Shown here in pieces: positions 8,576-15,910 of a stretch of DNA of 48,275 bases. How positions within the stretch are numbered: position 1 is the stretch's first letter; every line of letters begins with the position of its first letter. This DNA is from JAAOZP01 sp038848185. GTDB lineage: Archaea > Thermoproteota > EX4484-205 > JAAOZP01. The notes beneath the pieces are model-generated. The model did not search any database. It saw nothing but the letters and a program-made list of their open reading frames with translations, and was not told where the DNA came from. The stretch lies in NCBI GenBank assembly GCA_038848185.1, contig JAWCNV010000015.1:1-48275 (forward strand), given 5' to 3'. A program made the translations under genes and the position numbers.

Positions 8576-9230
8576 GCTTCTCTTCAACTTCAGAAAGCGT
8601 GACAGACTCCAGAAGCATTTTAAACTTATCCCTCAGTATTTCTACAGCCTGCAGAAGAACCTCTAACGCGGGCATTGCACCCGTTGACTCAAGCTTGAAA
8701 ACAAAGGTTTCAGGCGACTCTGTGAAGCTGAACGTTGCCAGAGAGGCAGGCTGCCATTTAGCATGCATCTTTCCACTGCCCAGCCTAGCTATGGCTTCAA
8801 GCCTAAGCCTCCCGTTGGGAGGCAGCTTCGTAATCGGAATATTCCCGTATACAGGGTAGACATCCTTATCTCTGCAAACCAGCTCCTTAGAGTAAACTGT
8901 GAGCGGAGCATCCCCTGAAGACACATCCATGCTGAGCGAGGTGAAGCATTTTTCACTGGAGCCTTCTGAACACTCCGGGGAATCCATGGGCAGGTATTTC
9001 CCCCGGGGGGTTCTCAAAGGTATTAGGCCAAGCCTGTGTGAAAGAACCTCGTCGAACATTGGGCTCGAGTTCTCGAATATGAAGACTTCGTGAATAGCAA
9101 GCGTTGGAACATCCTCAAGTATGGTTCTCCTTAAAGTGTTTACGAATGCCTCTGAACAGCCTTTAAGCCTAGCCTCCAGATACTCTTCGCTCAGCCTAAT
9201 TACCTCAACATCCAATTTTGCCGGTTTCAT
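8550..9230 (-). CDS. rpoD: DNA-directed RNA polymerase subunit D (Rpo3)
   Basis: The 226-aa protein has the alpha-like dimerisation core: EAFVNTLRRTILEDVPTLAIHEV, EVLSHRLGLIPLRT, and HAKWQPASLATF. The ferredoxin-like insertion with cysteine quartets, found in many archaeal Rpo3 proteins after HAKWQP, is missing. The protein therefore looks like the form without an Fe-S cluster. In most archaea rpoD follows rps11 in one operon. Here rps11 is divergent, so rpoD must use its own promoter; a TATA-like element (minus strand) lies at 9271-9280. Confidence 0.95.
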   Translation of the reverse strand: MKPAKLDVEVIRLSEEYLEARLKGCSEAFVNTLRRTILEDVPTLAIHEVFIFENSSPMFDEVLSHRLGLIPLRTPRGKYLPMDSPECSEGSSEKCFTSLSMDVSSGDAPLTVYSKELVCRDKDVYPVYGNIPITKLPPNGRLRLEAIARLGSGKMHAKWQPASLATFSFTESPETFVFKLESTGAMPALEVLLQAVEILRDKFKMLLESVTLSEVEEKHGGEEGDA

Positions 9231-9270
9231 AGTTCAGAAGGTATTTAAGGTTAGTTGAAGCCTCCAGTTG

Positions 9271-9305
9271 CCTTAAAAACCTCAGGCAGGGAACGCTTAT
9301 TAACC
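9271..9305. promoter_or_regulatory. Divergent promoter pair for rpoD (minus) and rps11 (plus)
   Basis: On the minus strand GTTTTTAAGG (9271-9280) lies about 45 nt before the rpoD ATG at 9230. On the plus strand CTTATTAACC (9296-9305) lies about 26 nt before GTG 9327, consistent with a leaderless rps11 mRNA. Both are read from sequence and are not experimentally mapped. Confidence 0.5.
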
Positions 9306-9326
9306 TCTTTGAAAAAAGGGTTACCT

Positions 9327-9722
9327 GTGAGCACTGAACCCGAGAAATACGCGGTGGTACGAGTATACTCCTCCGGAAACAACACTATAGTCCACGCTAC
9401 AGACGCCAGCGGATCCTCCACACTGGCGATGTCAGCAGCAGGCCAACACGTCAAGGCAGACAGGCTTGGAGGCAGCCCGTACGGTGCGATGATGGCTGCA
9501 AACACTGTCGCGGAGGCTTTGAAGAAGCTTGGGATAACGAGTATTAAAGTAAGGGTTAGGGCGCCAGGGGGGATTAAGTCGAGGACTCCTGGACAGGGGG
9601 CTCAGGCAGCCATAAGGGCTTTAACAAGGTCTAAGCTTAGGATAATAGCGATTGAGGATGTTACTCCTATACCTACTGACGGCACTAGGAAGCCTGGTGG
9701 TAGAAGAGGAAGAAGATTCTAA
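9327..9722 (+). CDS. rps11: 30S ribosomal protein S11, on the opposite strand to its operon
   Basis: The product (131 aa) has the S11 core: YSSGNNTIVHATDASG, AAGQHVKADR, GSPYGAMMAANTVAEALKK, RAPGGIKSRTPGQGAQAA, and the terminal DVTPIPTDGTRKPGGRRGRRF-type tail. The reading frame stays open to 9255, but GTG 9327 gives the normal N-terminus and fits the TATA element at 9296-9305. The gene occupies its usual slot between rps4 and rpoD but is inverted. Its TAA stop overlaps the TAG stop of convergent rps4 by 3 nt. It is therefore uncoupled from both neighbours. Confidence 0.95.
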   Translation: MSTEPEKYAVVRVYSSGNNTIVHATDASGSSTLAMSAAGQHVKADRLGGSPYGAMMAANTVAEALKKLGITSIKVRVRAPGGIKSRTPGQGAQAAIRALTRSKLRIIAIEDVTPIPTDGTRKPGGRRGRRF

Positions 9723-10210
9723 GCTGCCTTGACTTCCTCAACAGTCTTAACAGTTATGAGTGGTTCCTCATCTCTCTTAACAAGGTAGCTGGGCGACCTG
9801 ACAACCTGGTCCCCGATTCTAACTCTGCCGTGCACGATTAACTGCCTAGCTCCGTGAATAGTCTTCGAAAACCCTTTTCTATAGACGATTGTTTGAAGCC
9901 TCCTCTCCAGAATATTTGAAACAGTTAGCGAAAGAACGTCGTCAAGCTTAGCATCCTTGTTAACGAGGCCAAGCCTATGTAGACTCGAGATGAGCTCCGA
10001 CTCTCTTTTAACCCTCTCCCCGCCGGTTAGGCTCAGGTACGAGCGTGCAGAGGCCCTTACACCCCTGAGGAAGGAAGCAGCCTTCCAAAGCTCCCTCTTA
10101 TTTCTCAAACCGTATTCTCCGACTAGTATGAGTTCCTCTGAGAGACGCTCCTTAACCCACGGGTGCTTAGGATGAAGAACCTTGCTTCTGATTCTACGCG
10201 GGTCACCCAT
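9719..10210 (-). CDS. rps4: 30S ribosomal protein S4
   Basis: The protein begins MGDPRRIRSKVLHPKHPW and contains an S4 RNA-binding domain around 105-155 (ILERRLQTIVYRKGFSKTIH, LIVHGRVRIGDQVVRSPSYLV). The ATG at 10210 is preferred over an in-frame GTG at 10213 because a GTGATC element lies 5 nt upstream of it. The gene follows rps13 by a few nucleotides. Its 3' end overlaps the stop of the inverted rps11. Confidence 0.96.
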   Translation of the reverse strand: MGDPRRIRSKVLHPKHPWVKERLSEELILVGEYGLRNKRELWKAASFLRGVRASARSYLSLTGGERVKRESELISSLHRLGLVNKDAKLDDVLSLTVSNILERRLQTIVYRKGFSKTIHGARQLIVHGRVRIGDQVVRSPSYLVKRDEEPLITVKTVEEVKAA

Positions 10211-10217
10211 CACTAGA

Positions 10218-10694
10218 TCACTTTCCCTCGCCTTCAGAAGGCTTTAGAACAGCTCTTGCAACACCTATTGGGCCTCCGGTTCTGCCGGTTGTTCTAGTTC
10301 TCTGCCCCCTAACCTTTAAGCCGAGTGAATGCCTTACGCCCTTCCAACTCCTCATCCTGATCATTCTTTCAACATCCATCCGCTGAGCAAGCTCTAAATC
10401 TGAAGTTATGAGGTGTTTATCCTCCCCCGTCAAAGGATCCCTCCTCCGGTTAAGCATCCATGATGGAATATTGATGGACTTAGGATTGTTGAGAGCAGCC
10501 TCTATTCTCGCAACCTCCTCCTCAGTCAAGTGGCCCAGCCTGGTGTCCATAGGTATGTTAAGAGCGATGCAGAGGGCTCTGGCAGTAGCCCACCCCACTC
10601 CCTTCACAGTTGACAGAGCGTCCAATACTTTCCTCTTGCCGTCGCAATCCGTGCCGGCAATGCGAACTATCTCCCTGAATTCCCTGTTACTCAT
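10218..10694 (-). CDS. rps13: 30S ribosomal protein S13
   Basis: The product (158 aa from ATG 10694) contains FREIVRIAGTDCDGKRKV, STVKGVGWATARALC, and the C-terminal GVRHSLGLKVRGQRTRTTGR signature of S13. The frame is open to 10736, but MSNREFREIVRIAGTD is the normal archaeal N-terminus. A TATA element at 10725-10737 lies about 35 nt upstream of it. This is the first gene of the S13-S4 unit. Confidence 0.96.
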   Translation of the reverse strand: MSNREFREIVRIAGTDCDGKRKVLDALSTVKGVGWATARALCIALNIPMDTRLGHLTEEEVARIEAALNNPKSINIPSWMLNRRRDPLTGEDKHLITSDLELAQRMDVERMIRMRSWKGVRHSLGLKVRGQRTRTTGRTGGPIGVARAVLKPSEGEGK

Positions 10695-10724
10695 GATAAG
10701 GCTTAATGAGGCTTTAGAAGAGGC

Positions 10725-10737
10725 GGTTATAAACATT
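10725..10737 (-). promoter_or_regulatory. Promoter of the rps13 operon
   Basis: AATGTTTATAACC on the minus strand places a TATA box about 35 nt before ATG 10694, so the leader would be only about 10 nt. A second TATA-like run (GATAAAAAGCC, about 10763-10773) lies further upstream. The rest of 10740-10913 shows no gene that I can recognise. Confidence 0.45.
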
Positions 10738-10913
10738 ATTCCCAGACAAGGAGGTTAACAGGCTTTTTATCCTGTCGTTTAAGCTTTTTTAACGTCTAAC
10801 ACTCGGTTTCCCCGTTTAAAGCATTCCCCTTTAAAGAGATTAAACATGCTTCCGGATCCAAGCACTCTTGGTTGCAATATTTAAGGTTCTTCCCATTTCT
10901 AAATATTTAGAAA

Positions 10914-11017
10914 CGCCGAGGAGGGGATTTGAACCCCTAAGGCTCGGAAGAGCCACAAGCTTGCTGGAAATACTTTATCTCCAGGCTTGCCCCTTAGCCA
11001 GATTCGGGCACCTCGGC
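10914..11017 (-). tRNA. tRNA-Ser(GGA) with a 17-nt intron
   Basis: The acceptor strands GCCGAGG and CCTCGGC pair, with discriminator G73 (typical of Ser) and no encoded CCA. The anticodon stem is CAAGC/GCTTG and the spliced loop is CTGGAGA, giving anticodon GGA. The long variable arm GGCTCTTCCGAGCC and the T-arm GGGGTTCAAATCCCC fit a class II tRNA. Removing 17 nt gives an 87-nt mature molecule. A TATA element (CTTAAAAACA, minus strand, 11041-11050) lies about 29 nt upstream. Confidence 0.93.
10962..10978 (-). other. BHB intron of tRNA-Ser(GGA), canonical position 37/38
   Basis: The intron is ATAAAGTATTTCCAGCA. The exon segment CTGG pairs with intron CCAG to make a 4-bp central helix, flanked by 3-nt bulges AGA (cut AG/A) and CAA (cut CA/A). 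The anticodon stem CAAGC/GCTTG forms the outer helix. This is the classic bulge-helix-bulge substrate of archaeal tRNA endonuclease. Confidence 0.9.
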
Positions 11018-11112
11018 AGTCGAAGACGTTGAGGCAGGGATGTTTTTAAGTTTTCATCAGAATATTTCTAAACTGTTTACGCAACGCTTTAAACAGAATG
11101 CTTTTCGAAGCT

Positions 11113-12109
11113 TCATCTTGCCCACATCTTCGGATAGAGGGTTCTATCCATTACAACTCTCTCTACCGTTACCACTATACCGCTTTTAGCGTGCAGAACA
11201 TCGTCTGAATCCATGGTAAGCGTCCCGAAGCCGATGCACTCACCCTTCAACGTTTTAATGCATGCCACATCCCCCTTTGAAAGAGGATGATCTATTTTCG
11301 AGACGCCTTTCGACGCGAGGGGAGCACCATGCGCCACCGCTGCAACAGCACTATCCTTAACGTATACCGATGGGAACCCTTTAAGCGCATCCTCCACAGG
11401 TTTAACAATCTTCCTTAGAAGATTTTCCTCTCCCTTCTTATAGAGCTGCCAAGCAGCGTAGAGTTCAAGCAATGTTGAGGCAGAGTCTTCCTTCAGAAAA
11501 CCATCTCTAACTCTCCTAAGCTCAACCATGTGTGCACCCGTGCCTAGAAGTAGCCCAAGGTCATGCAGAAGCTTCCTTACATATGTGCCTGGCTCCGTAA
11601 CCACTCTGAAGACGAACCTTCTTTCAGAAACATCTTCTACCGTAAACCTCAGTATTGTCCTACGCCTCACCGCCCTCTTAACAGAAGACCTTACAGGCGG
11701 CTTCTGGTATATTGTGCCAGTGAGCTTCTCCGTCCATTTTCTTAAAGCATTCTCATCGAATGCCCCATGCAGCTCGCATACTCCAACATACTCCTTGCTC
11801 ATCATGTGCAGGTATTCTACTGCCTTTGACGCGTCGTTAAGACATATTGGAAGGACTCCAGACACACCGGGATCTCCCCATTGCTTCAAGGGTCCCAGCG
11901 TGCCCCGCCTTACCAACACTAAGTATTTTCTTCACAGTTGAGGAGATGTCGTGACTAGAGGGCCCGGGTGGCTTATCTAGGTTTACGACGCCAAGCTGTA
12001 TCAGCCTATCGATGCTCCTCTTATCAGGGTATTCCCCGTATTTTTCGTCTGTCTCGCACTCTTCTTTAACCAGTGTCCTGTATTTTACAATGTCAACGAG
12101 TGTCCTCAA
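11113..12109 (-). CDS. cbf5: Cbf5: H/ACA RNA-guided (and tRNA) pseudouridine synthase, split by a 13-nt intron
   Basis: The coding sequence joins 12109-11887 to 11873-11113 across a 13-nt intron (11886-11874), giving 327 aa. The N-terminal part has VVNLDKPPGPSSHDISS and GKAGHAGTL. After the intron come PGVSGVLPICLNDASKA, PGTYVRKLLHDLG, and a C-terminal PUA domain from about residue 240 (PSVYVKDSAVAAVAHGAPL to VVTVERVVM). Splicing restores GTLDPGVSGVLP with the catalytic Asp. Without splicing the frame ends 17 codons later and the Asp is lost. Cbf5 isomerises uridines in rRNA with Nop10, Gar1 and L7Ae and can act on tRNA U55. The start is TTG 12109, overlapping rpl14e by 17 nt. This is the last gene of the secY-distal operon. 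Confidence 0.93.
11874..11886 (-). other. 13-nt BHB intron inside cbf5 mRNA
   Basis: The intron AAGCAATGGGGAG lies between exon ends ACCCTTG and ATCCCGG. The outer helix is CTGGGA with TCCCGG, and the central helix is CCCT with GGGG (one G-U). The bulges are TGA (cut TG/A) and AGA (cut AG/A), and the hairpin is closed by an A-U pair over GCAA. Excision yields CTT GAT CCC, that is Leu-Asp-Pro of the catalytic GTLDP motif, and restores the frame exactly. Introns in crenarchaeal cbf5 spliced by the tRNA endonuclease are known; one this short is unusual as far as I recall. Confidence 0.85.
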
Positions 12110-12386
12110 TCTTAAGCCGTTCCCCCATGAATTCTTTTAAACCGCTCTGCTCCACAGCTGCGAGAATAGTTTCATCCTTAGAGTTAACCCTTATCTTAAC
12201 CGTCTCTGGAAGGGGCATCAGGTGGAGGATGTTCTTCCTTCCTCTCTTAACCCCGTTCAACTCCTTCGGCCCCGTTACCAGAACACTCGTATCCTCTGCA
12301 GGCGCGACTACGATACACTTCTTCCCCTTGTCTCTGCCACGGGTTATCACGCATATTCTTCCTGGACGCAATACTTCCCTAGGCAT
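12093..12386 (-). CDS. rpl14e: 50S ribosomal protein L14e
   Basis: The 97-aa protein begins MPREVLRPGRICVITRGRD, a KOW-like RNA-binding fold, followed by KCIVVAPAEDTSVLVTGP. It matches archaeal L14e in length and placement between CMP kinase and Cbf5. The ATG at 12386 lies 3 nt after the cmk stop, and its 3' end overlaps the cbf5 start. Confidence 0.9.
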   Translation of the reverse strand: MPREVLRPGRICVITRGRDKGKKCIVVAPAEDTSVLVTGPKELNGVKRGRKNILHLMPLPETVKIRVNSKDETILAAVEQSGLKEFMGERLKIEDTR

Positions 12387-12389
12387 TTC

Positions 12390-12956
12390 TCACCACCATT
12401 TCTCCTCCAAATACGCTCGGACCGCCGTCTTAAGTATTCCACTTACCGACTTCTGAGACAGACCCCCAGTTTCTAGAACCATGTCGTAAAGGCTTAAGTC
12501 GTTTATGTTAAACCCGTAGTAATCCATGAATCTTTTCCTCTCAGACTCCTCCCTAGCAAGGGTTTCAGAAACCACTTCCTCCAGAGGCCGGTTCTCCCTT
12601 GCAGCGATCCTCCTACACCTTACTTCAAACGGGGCTTTCAGAAATATCTTGAAGGATTCAAAATCCTTCGCAAACCATCCTGCGAGAAGACTGTCTAAAA
12701 CGGCTCCACCCGTATCCAGAAGGGAGAGAGTAACCTTGTCTATCTCCCTGTCGAACTCGGGAGAACTCATAGATATTTCTGAAAGCTGGGCTACGGTGAT
12801 ACCCTTCTCCTTCGCCATCGACCGGAAAACCGAGCCTGTTGAAACATATTGAAGCTTAAACTCTCTTGCAAGAGGCATGGCGTAGGTGGATTTTCCAACA
12901 CCGTGGAGACCGGATACTATTATAATCGGGTTCTTAGGCCTCTTCAACCTCAACAT
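12390..12956 (-). CDS. cmk: Cytidylate kinase (archaeal CMP kinase)
   Basis: The protein (188 aa from ATG 12956) has a Walker A loop SGLHGVGKST at 15-24, YVSTGSVFRSMAKEKG (NMP-binding region), and AARENRPLEEVVSETLAREESE (lid region). It phosphorylates CMP and dCMP. The start is fixed by an AGGTG element and the preceding gene's stop, which lies 1 nt upstream. A TTG at 12974 would add six residues but lies within the preceding gene. Position after the EMC3-like gene and before L14e is typical for archaea. Confidence 0.92.
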   Translation of the reverse strand: MLRLKRPKNPIIIVSGLHGVGKSTYAMPLAREFKLQYVSTGSVFRSMAKEKGITVAQLSEISMSSPEFDREIDKVTLSLLDTGGAVLDSLLAGWFAKDFESFKIFLKAPFEVRCRRIAARENRPLEEVVSETLAREESERKRFMDYYGFNINDLSLYDMVLETGGLSQKSVSGILKTAVRAYLEEKWW

Positions 12957-12957
12957 T

Positions 12958-13407
12958 TTAGACACCTGTTCCAAGGGCTTTTCTGAAAACCTGTGAGAAG
13001 AAGAGGGCGCACACGGTATACCAGAGAAACAGGCTTAACGAAACTTTCTCTTCGCCACCGTAGAGCGACGCTGAGAAATACCCTGCAACATCCACCATCG
13101 GCAGAAAATTCATTAGCAGGTAGAAGGGCAGAAGCACAGTTACCATGCTTACAACCATCATCTTAACTTGGAAAGATGTGACCTCCTTCTCAACCTGAGA
13201 CATGTGGACCTGCTGCTTCTCAAGCTTCTTAAGAAGCTTCTGATCCTTAAGCCGGGCTGCAGCCATCTGCTCCGTGCGGAAGCTCTTCAACTCCTCCATC
13301 TTCTCCTTTATCCTCTCAGGATGAAGTATGAGTTTTACCACCAGCTGGTTGAGAAGCGTAGAGGCTGCTGAAACAAGGGCTACGATCATCAGGTTGTCCA
13401 CGAGCAT
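12958..13407 (-). CDS. EMC3/TMCO1-type (DUF106) membrane protein insertase
   Basis: The 149-aa protein has an N-terminal transmembrane helix (about 5-30), a charged coiled-coil hairpin (about 31-75, ERIKEKMEELKSFRTEQMAAA), then two hydrophobic helices near 82-105 and 122-142. This is the minimal Oxa1-superfamily layout of archaeal DUF106 proteins, which assist membrane protein insertion with SecYEG. It sits next to secY, as in other archaea. GGAGGT lies about 8 nt before the ATG. Confidence 0.88.
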   Translation of the reverse strand: MLVDNLMIVALVSAASTLLNQLVVKLILHPERIKEKMEELKSFRTEQMAAARLKDQKLLKKLEKQQVHMSQVEKEVTSFQVKMMVVSMVTVLLPFYLLMNFLPMVDVAGYFSASLYGGEEKVSLSLFLWYTVCALFFSQVFRKALGTGV

Positions 13408-13505
13408 TCTAACAAACCTCCCCTACGTGCCAAATTCTTCAAACTTCTTGCCACGCATGATCTGGCTGTGCGCATCATGCTCATTCTGCAGGGTGTTAAA
13501 TATGC

Positions 13506-13519
13506 ATGTTAAATAAATG
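13506..13519 (-). promoter_or_regulatory. Probable internal promoter before the EMC3-like/cmk/L14e/cbf5 unit
   Basis: The 125-bp gap between secY and the insertase gene contains the minus-strand TATA-like run CATTTATTTAACATG, with a second one (CATATTTAAC) just downstream. Adenylate kinase, which often occupies this gap in archaea, is absent. I found no convincing small gene in it. Confidence 0.35.
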
Positions 13520-13532
13520 TTTACCGGATGGC

Positions 13533-14951
13533 TTATCCTCCCAGCATCCTCGCTATGCCGGGATGCGTCTCAATAGTTTCCTCTAGAACCATCTGGTAGT
13601 ATTGCTGTATTATATCCACTGCGAGAAGCACTCCCATTCCTCCACCTATAACGCTGAGCACATCCCCCACTCCAGAGATGAGCCCGATGGCCAAGCCTCC
13701 TATGACGGCGACAGTCTTAATGTATGGAGCAATCTTGCTCTCTATGACGGTGGGCGTAGACCTGAAGCCTTTTAGAAATATGTCGGAGTCAAGGAGCTGA
13801 GTAGAGACTGAGCGAGCATCCATGCCTGAGACCGAGAGCCAGACTAGTGAAAGACCTAGGCTTAAGAGAGTAAGTATCAACACGTAGCCTATTGCGTGAA
13901 GAGGTGCCTCAGCAACCCGTGTAATGCCTCTGGGAGGAGTTACCAGCCAAGCTAATCCTGAAACAGGCACGTAGGAACCGTTAACCACGTTAACCCTGCC
14001 TATGAAATCAGCTACCGGAGTGTCAGCAAGCCAAGTCCCGCTTATAAGGTTGGCTATAAGAATAATGTTTGAAAAGATGGCGGCCGCCAGGATGACGGGG
14101 ATATTCGAGACGTAAAGCAGTTTAATCGGGAAGCCTCTTGAAAACCCTCTGAAACGGCCGTGTGAAATCGGAACATTCACCCTAACGTTCTCAAGGTAAA
14201 CCAGAAGAAGGATGAAGAGCACGGTTATAATAAGCTGGAAGACTGTTGGGAGGGCGGGGGCACCCCTGTAGAAGAAGTCGCTGAAAGGGTTTCTAAGGGA
14301 AGCGACTCTCTGGAAGAAGAAGAGCACCACGCCCCACATGTAGCCGTCGGGTGCTGGCAAAGGGCTTAGGCAGCTCCACCATATTTCCTTAGCTACACCA
14401 GCCAAGATAAACAGGCTTATCCCACTACCTAGGCCCCAGCCTTTTTGAAGAGTCTCATCTAGAAAGAGCATCAGTATTGAAGCTAGAGAGAGTTGCGTCG
14501 TCACTATTATCCTTGCTCTAAAGTCAAGAGTAGCATTTTGAGTTTCTAAGGAGCCGCTGAAAACAGTGGAGGCAGCTGAGAAAAGTATTAGCACAAATGT
14601 TACAAGCTTGGTGGCTACCTGCAGCATCCTCCTGTCGTATTCTGAACCTGCATCGTATTTGATCAACCCTGATCCAGCTAGAAGCTGAGTCAGAAGGCTG
14701 CCTGTTACTATGGGGCCGATGCCGAGGTGTAGAATAGACCCCTGGTTTCCCCCTATTATGATCCTCATGCTTGCCCACGGGTCAGCCCCCCCAGTCGCAA
14801 CCCCGTACAGGGGCACGTATCCCATTACAAGGTATATTGCTAGAACTATGCCTGTCCATATGAGTCTTGTTGTAAAGTTGACCTTCCTTGTCGGCGCCTC
14901 TATCTGGGGGACATAGGGCTCAAGGCGCTCCATTGACTCGAGGAGACCCAT
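13533..14951 (-). CDS. secY: Protein translocase subunit SecY
   Basis: The 472-aa polytopic protein begins with an amphipathic helix and LEPYVPQIEAPTRKVNF, then about ten transmembrane helices. It includes YVPLYGV (TM1 and plug region), LGIGPIVTGSLLTQLL, GWGLGSGISLFI, and the cytosolic loop GRFRGFSRGFPIKLLYVSNIPVILA. It is the channel of the Sec translocon. It overlaps the rpl15 stop by 1 nt (TGATG), indicating coupled translation. Confidence 0.97.
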   Translation of the reverse strand: MGLLESMERLEPYVPQIEAPTRKVNFTTRLIWTGIVLAIYLVMGYVPLYGVATGGADPWASMRIIIGGNQGSILHLGIGPIVTGSLLTQLLAGSGLIKYDAGSEYDRRMLQVATKLVTFVLILFSAASTVFSGSLETQNATLDFRARIIVTTQLSLASILMLFLDETLQKGWGLGSGISLFILAGVAKEIWWSCLSPLPAPDGYMWGVVLFFFQRVASLRNPFSDFFYRGAPALPTVFQLIITVLFILLLVYLENVRVNVPISHGRFRGFSRGFPIKLLYVSNIPVILAAAIFSNIILIANLISGTWLADTPVADFIGRVNVVNGSYVPVSGLAWLVTPPRGITRVAEAPLHAIGYVLILTLLSLGLSLVWLSVSGMDARSVSTQLLDSDIFLKGFRSTPTVIESKIAPYIKTVAVIGGLAIGLISGVGDVLSVIGGGMGVLLAVDIIQQYYQMVLEETIETHPGIARMLGG

Positions 14952-15370
14952 CAGTTTTCACCCGGCTTGACTACTCTACCACCCTTACTCTCTATCTTCA
15001 CCCTAGCCTTCTGGCTACAGCCAGCCACCTTAACCACGTAGGCTGTTGAAACATCTCCTGCACCAAGAAGCTTAGAGTAGCCGTGTGCAGCAAGATCCAG
15101 TGTTCTCTCCCCTCCCTTAGTCTGAACACCTATCTTCCTGTAGAGCTCATCCAGCTCCCCTACATTCACCCGTTTGCCTTCAGTCTTCGGGACTCTTCTT
15201 ATGAAGCCCTTCTCCTTCTCCTCCTTGTAGAAGCTCAGGAACTTATGCCCCATGCTTCCGGCTCTACCAACCCCGCCTCTCGCACCTGATTTCCTGTGCT
15301 GGCCTATCTGCCCCCAGCCGTGAGTACGGGATCCCCGCATCCGCCTTACTTTTCTCAGTCTTGTTGGCAA
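14951..15370 (-). CDS. rpl15: 50S ribosomal protein L15
   Basis: The 139-aa protein carries RRMRGSRTHGWGQIGQHRKS, GVGRAGSMGHK and a C-terminal VVKPGEN. The TTG at 15370 is the first start after an in-frame stop. It lies about 27 nt downstream of a TATA element at 15392-15405, so a leaderless internal transcript is possible. Confidence 0.95.
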   Translation of the reverse strand: MPTRLRKVRRMRGSRTHGWGQIGQHRKSGARGGVGRAGSMGHKFLSFYKEEKEKGFIRRVPKTEGKRVNVGELDELYRKIGVQTKGGERTLDLAAHGYSKLLGAGDVSTAYVVKVAGCSQKARVKIESKGGRVVKPGEN

Positions 15371-15391
15371 GTCTCAACTCGGTAACATGCT

Positions 15392-15405
15392 GGACTTTTT
15401 AACCC
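15392..15405 (-). promoter_or_regulatory. Internal promoter before rpl15-secY
   Basis: GGGTTAAAAAGTCC on the minus strand sits in the 48-bp gap between rpl30 and rpl15 and is spaced correctly for a transcript starting at or just before the TTG of rpl15. Confidence 0.45.
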
Positions 15406-15418
15406 TTACTCCCGCGGG

Positions 15419-15910
15419 CTAAATCATCCTCTTAAGAACCTGGTTAACCCTGTTACCCCAGTCTCCCAAGATCCCGCCCTTCTTAACATTCTTCTTAACA
15501 CTCCGCTTAAACCCGCCTTTAGGCGGGGTCAGTCTGAAAACAGGCTTAACCGGTTTAAGAGTGTCCCTCGGGGAAGCGCTAAGCCAAACAGATTCAACAA
15601 GCTCATCCAGCGACCTGTATCTAGTGAACTTTGAAATATTCTCGTCGCTTAAACGCCTGTTTCCCGGTAGCCTACCCCTCTTCAGCAGGAGTAAGCGAAG
15701 CATATTCTTATCTATCCTGCCCCACAGCAGGTGCTCCTTAGCCTGCCTCAACATTCCTTCAACCGGAGGCGTCAGCCGGATTATTGTGGAGGAATTCACT
15801 CGGAGGAGCCTTAGTTTTCTTAAAGCGGTTGAAACATCCCTAGTAGTGTTTACTGAGCCCCTTACTCTGACCACGACCGCGAGCGGAGGAAGGTTTTTCT
15901 CATCCCCCAA
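15419..15910 (-). CDS. rpl30: 50S ribosomal protein L30 (archaeal long form)
   Basis: The 163-aa protein begins with AVVVRVRGSVNTTRDVSTAL and LRLLRVNSSTIIRL, the L30 fold. It then has the archaeal/eukaryotic L7-type extension ending in GGFKRSVKKNVKKGGILGDW. The TTG at 15910 overlaps the end of rps5 by 11 nt. Confidence 0.93.
   Translation of the reverse strand: MGDEKNLPPLAVVVRVRGSVNTTRDVSTALRKLRLLRVNSSTIIRLTPPVEGMLRQAKEHLLWGRIDKNMLRLLLLKRGRLPGNRRLSDENISKFTRYRSLDELVESVWLSASPRDTLKPVKPVFRLTPPKGGFKRSVKKNVKKGGILGDWGNRVNQVLKRMI

Noticed and set aside
10914..11017. tRNA-Leu call for this class II tRNA
   Set aside because: Leucine anticodons would lack U33 in the loop. The BHB splice gives GGA, and the discriminator is G, both pointing to Ser.
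11837..12109. cbf5 as a frameshifted pseudogene or two separate genes
   Set aside because: A BHB fold sits exactly at the break, and removal of 13 nt restores both frame and catalytic motif, which a random frameshift would not do.
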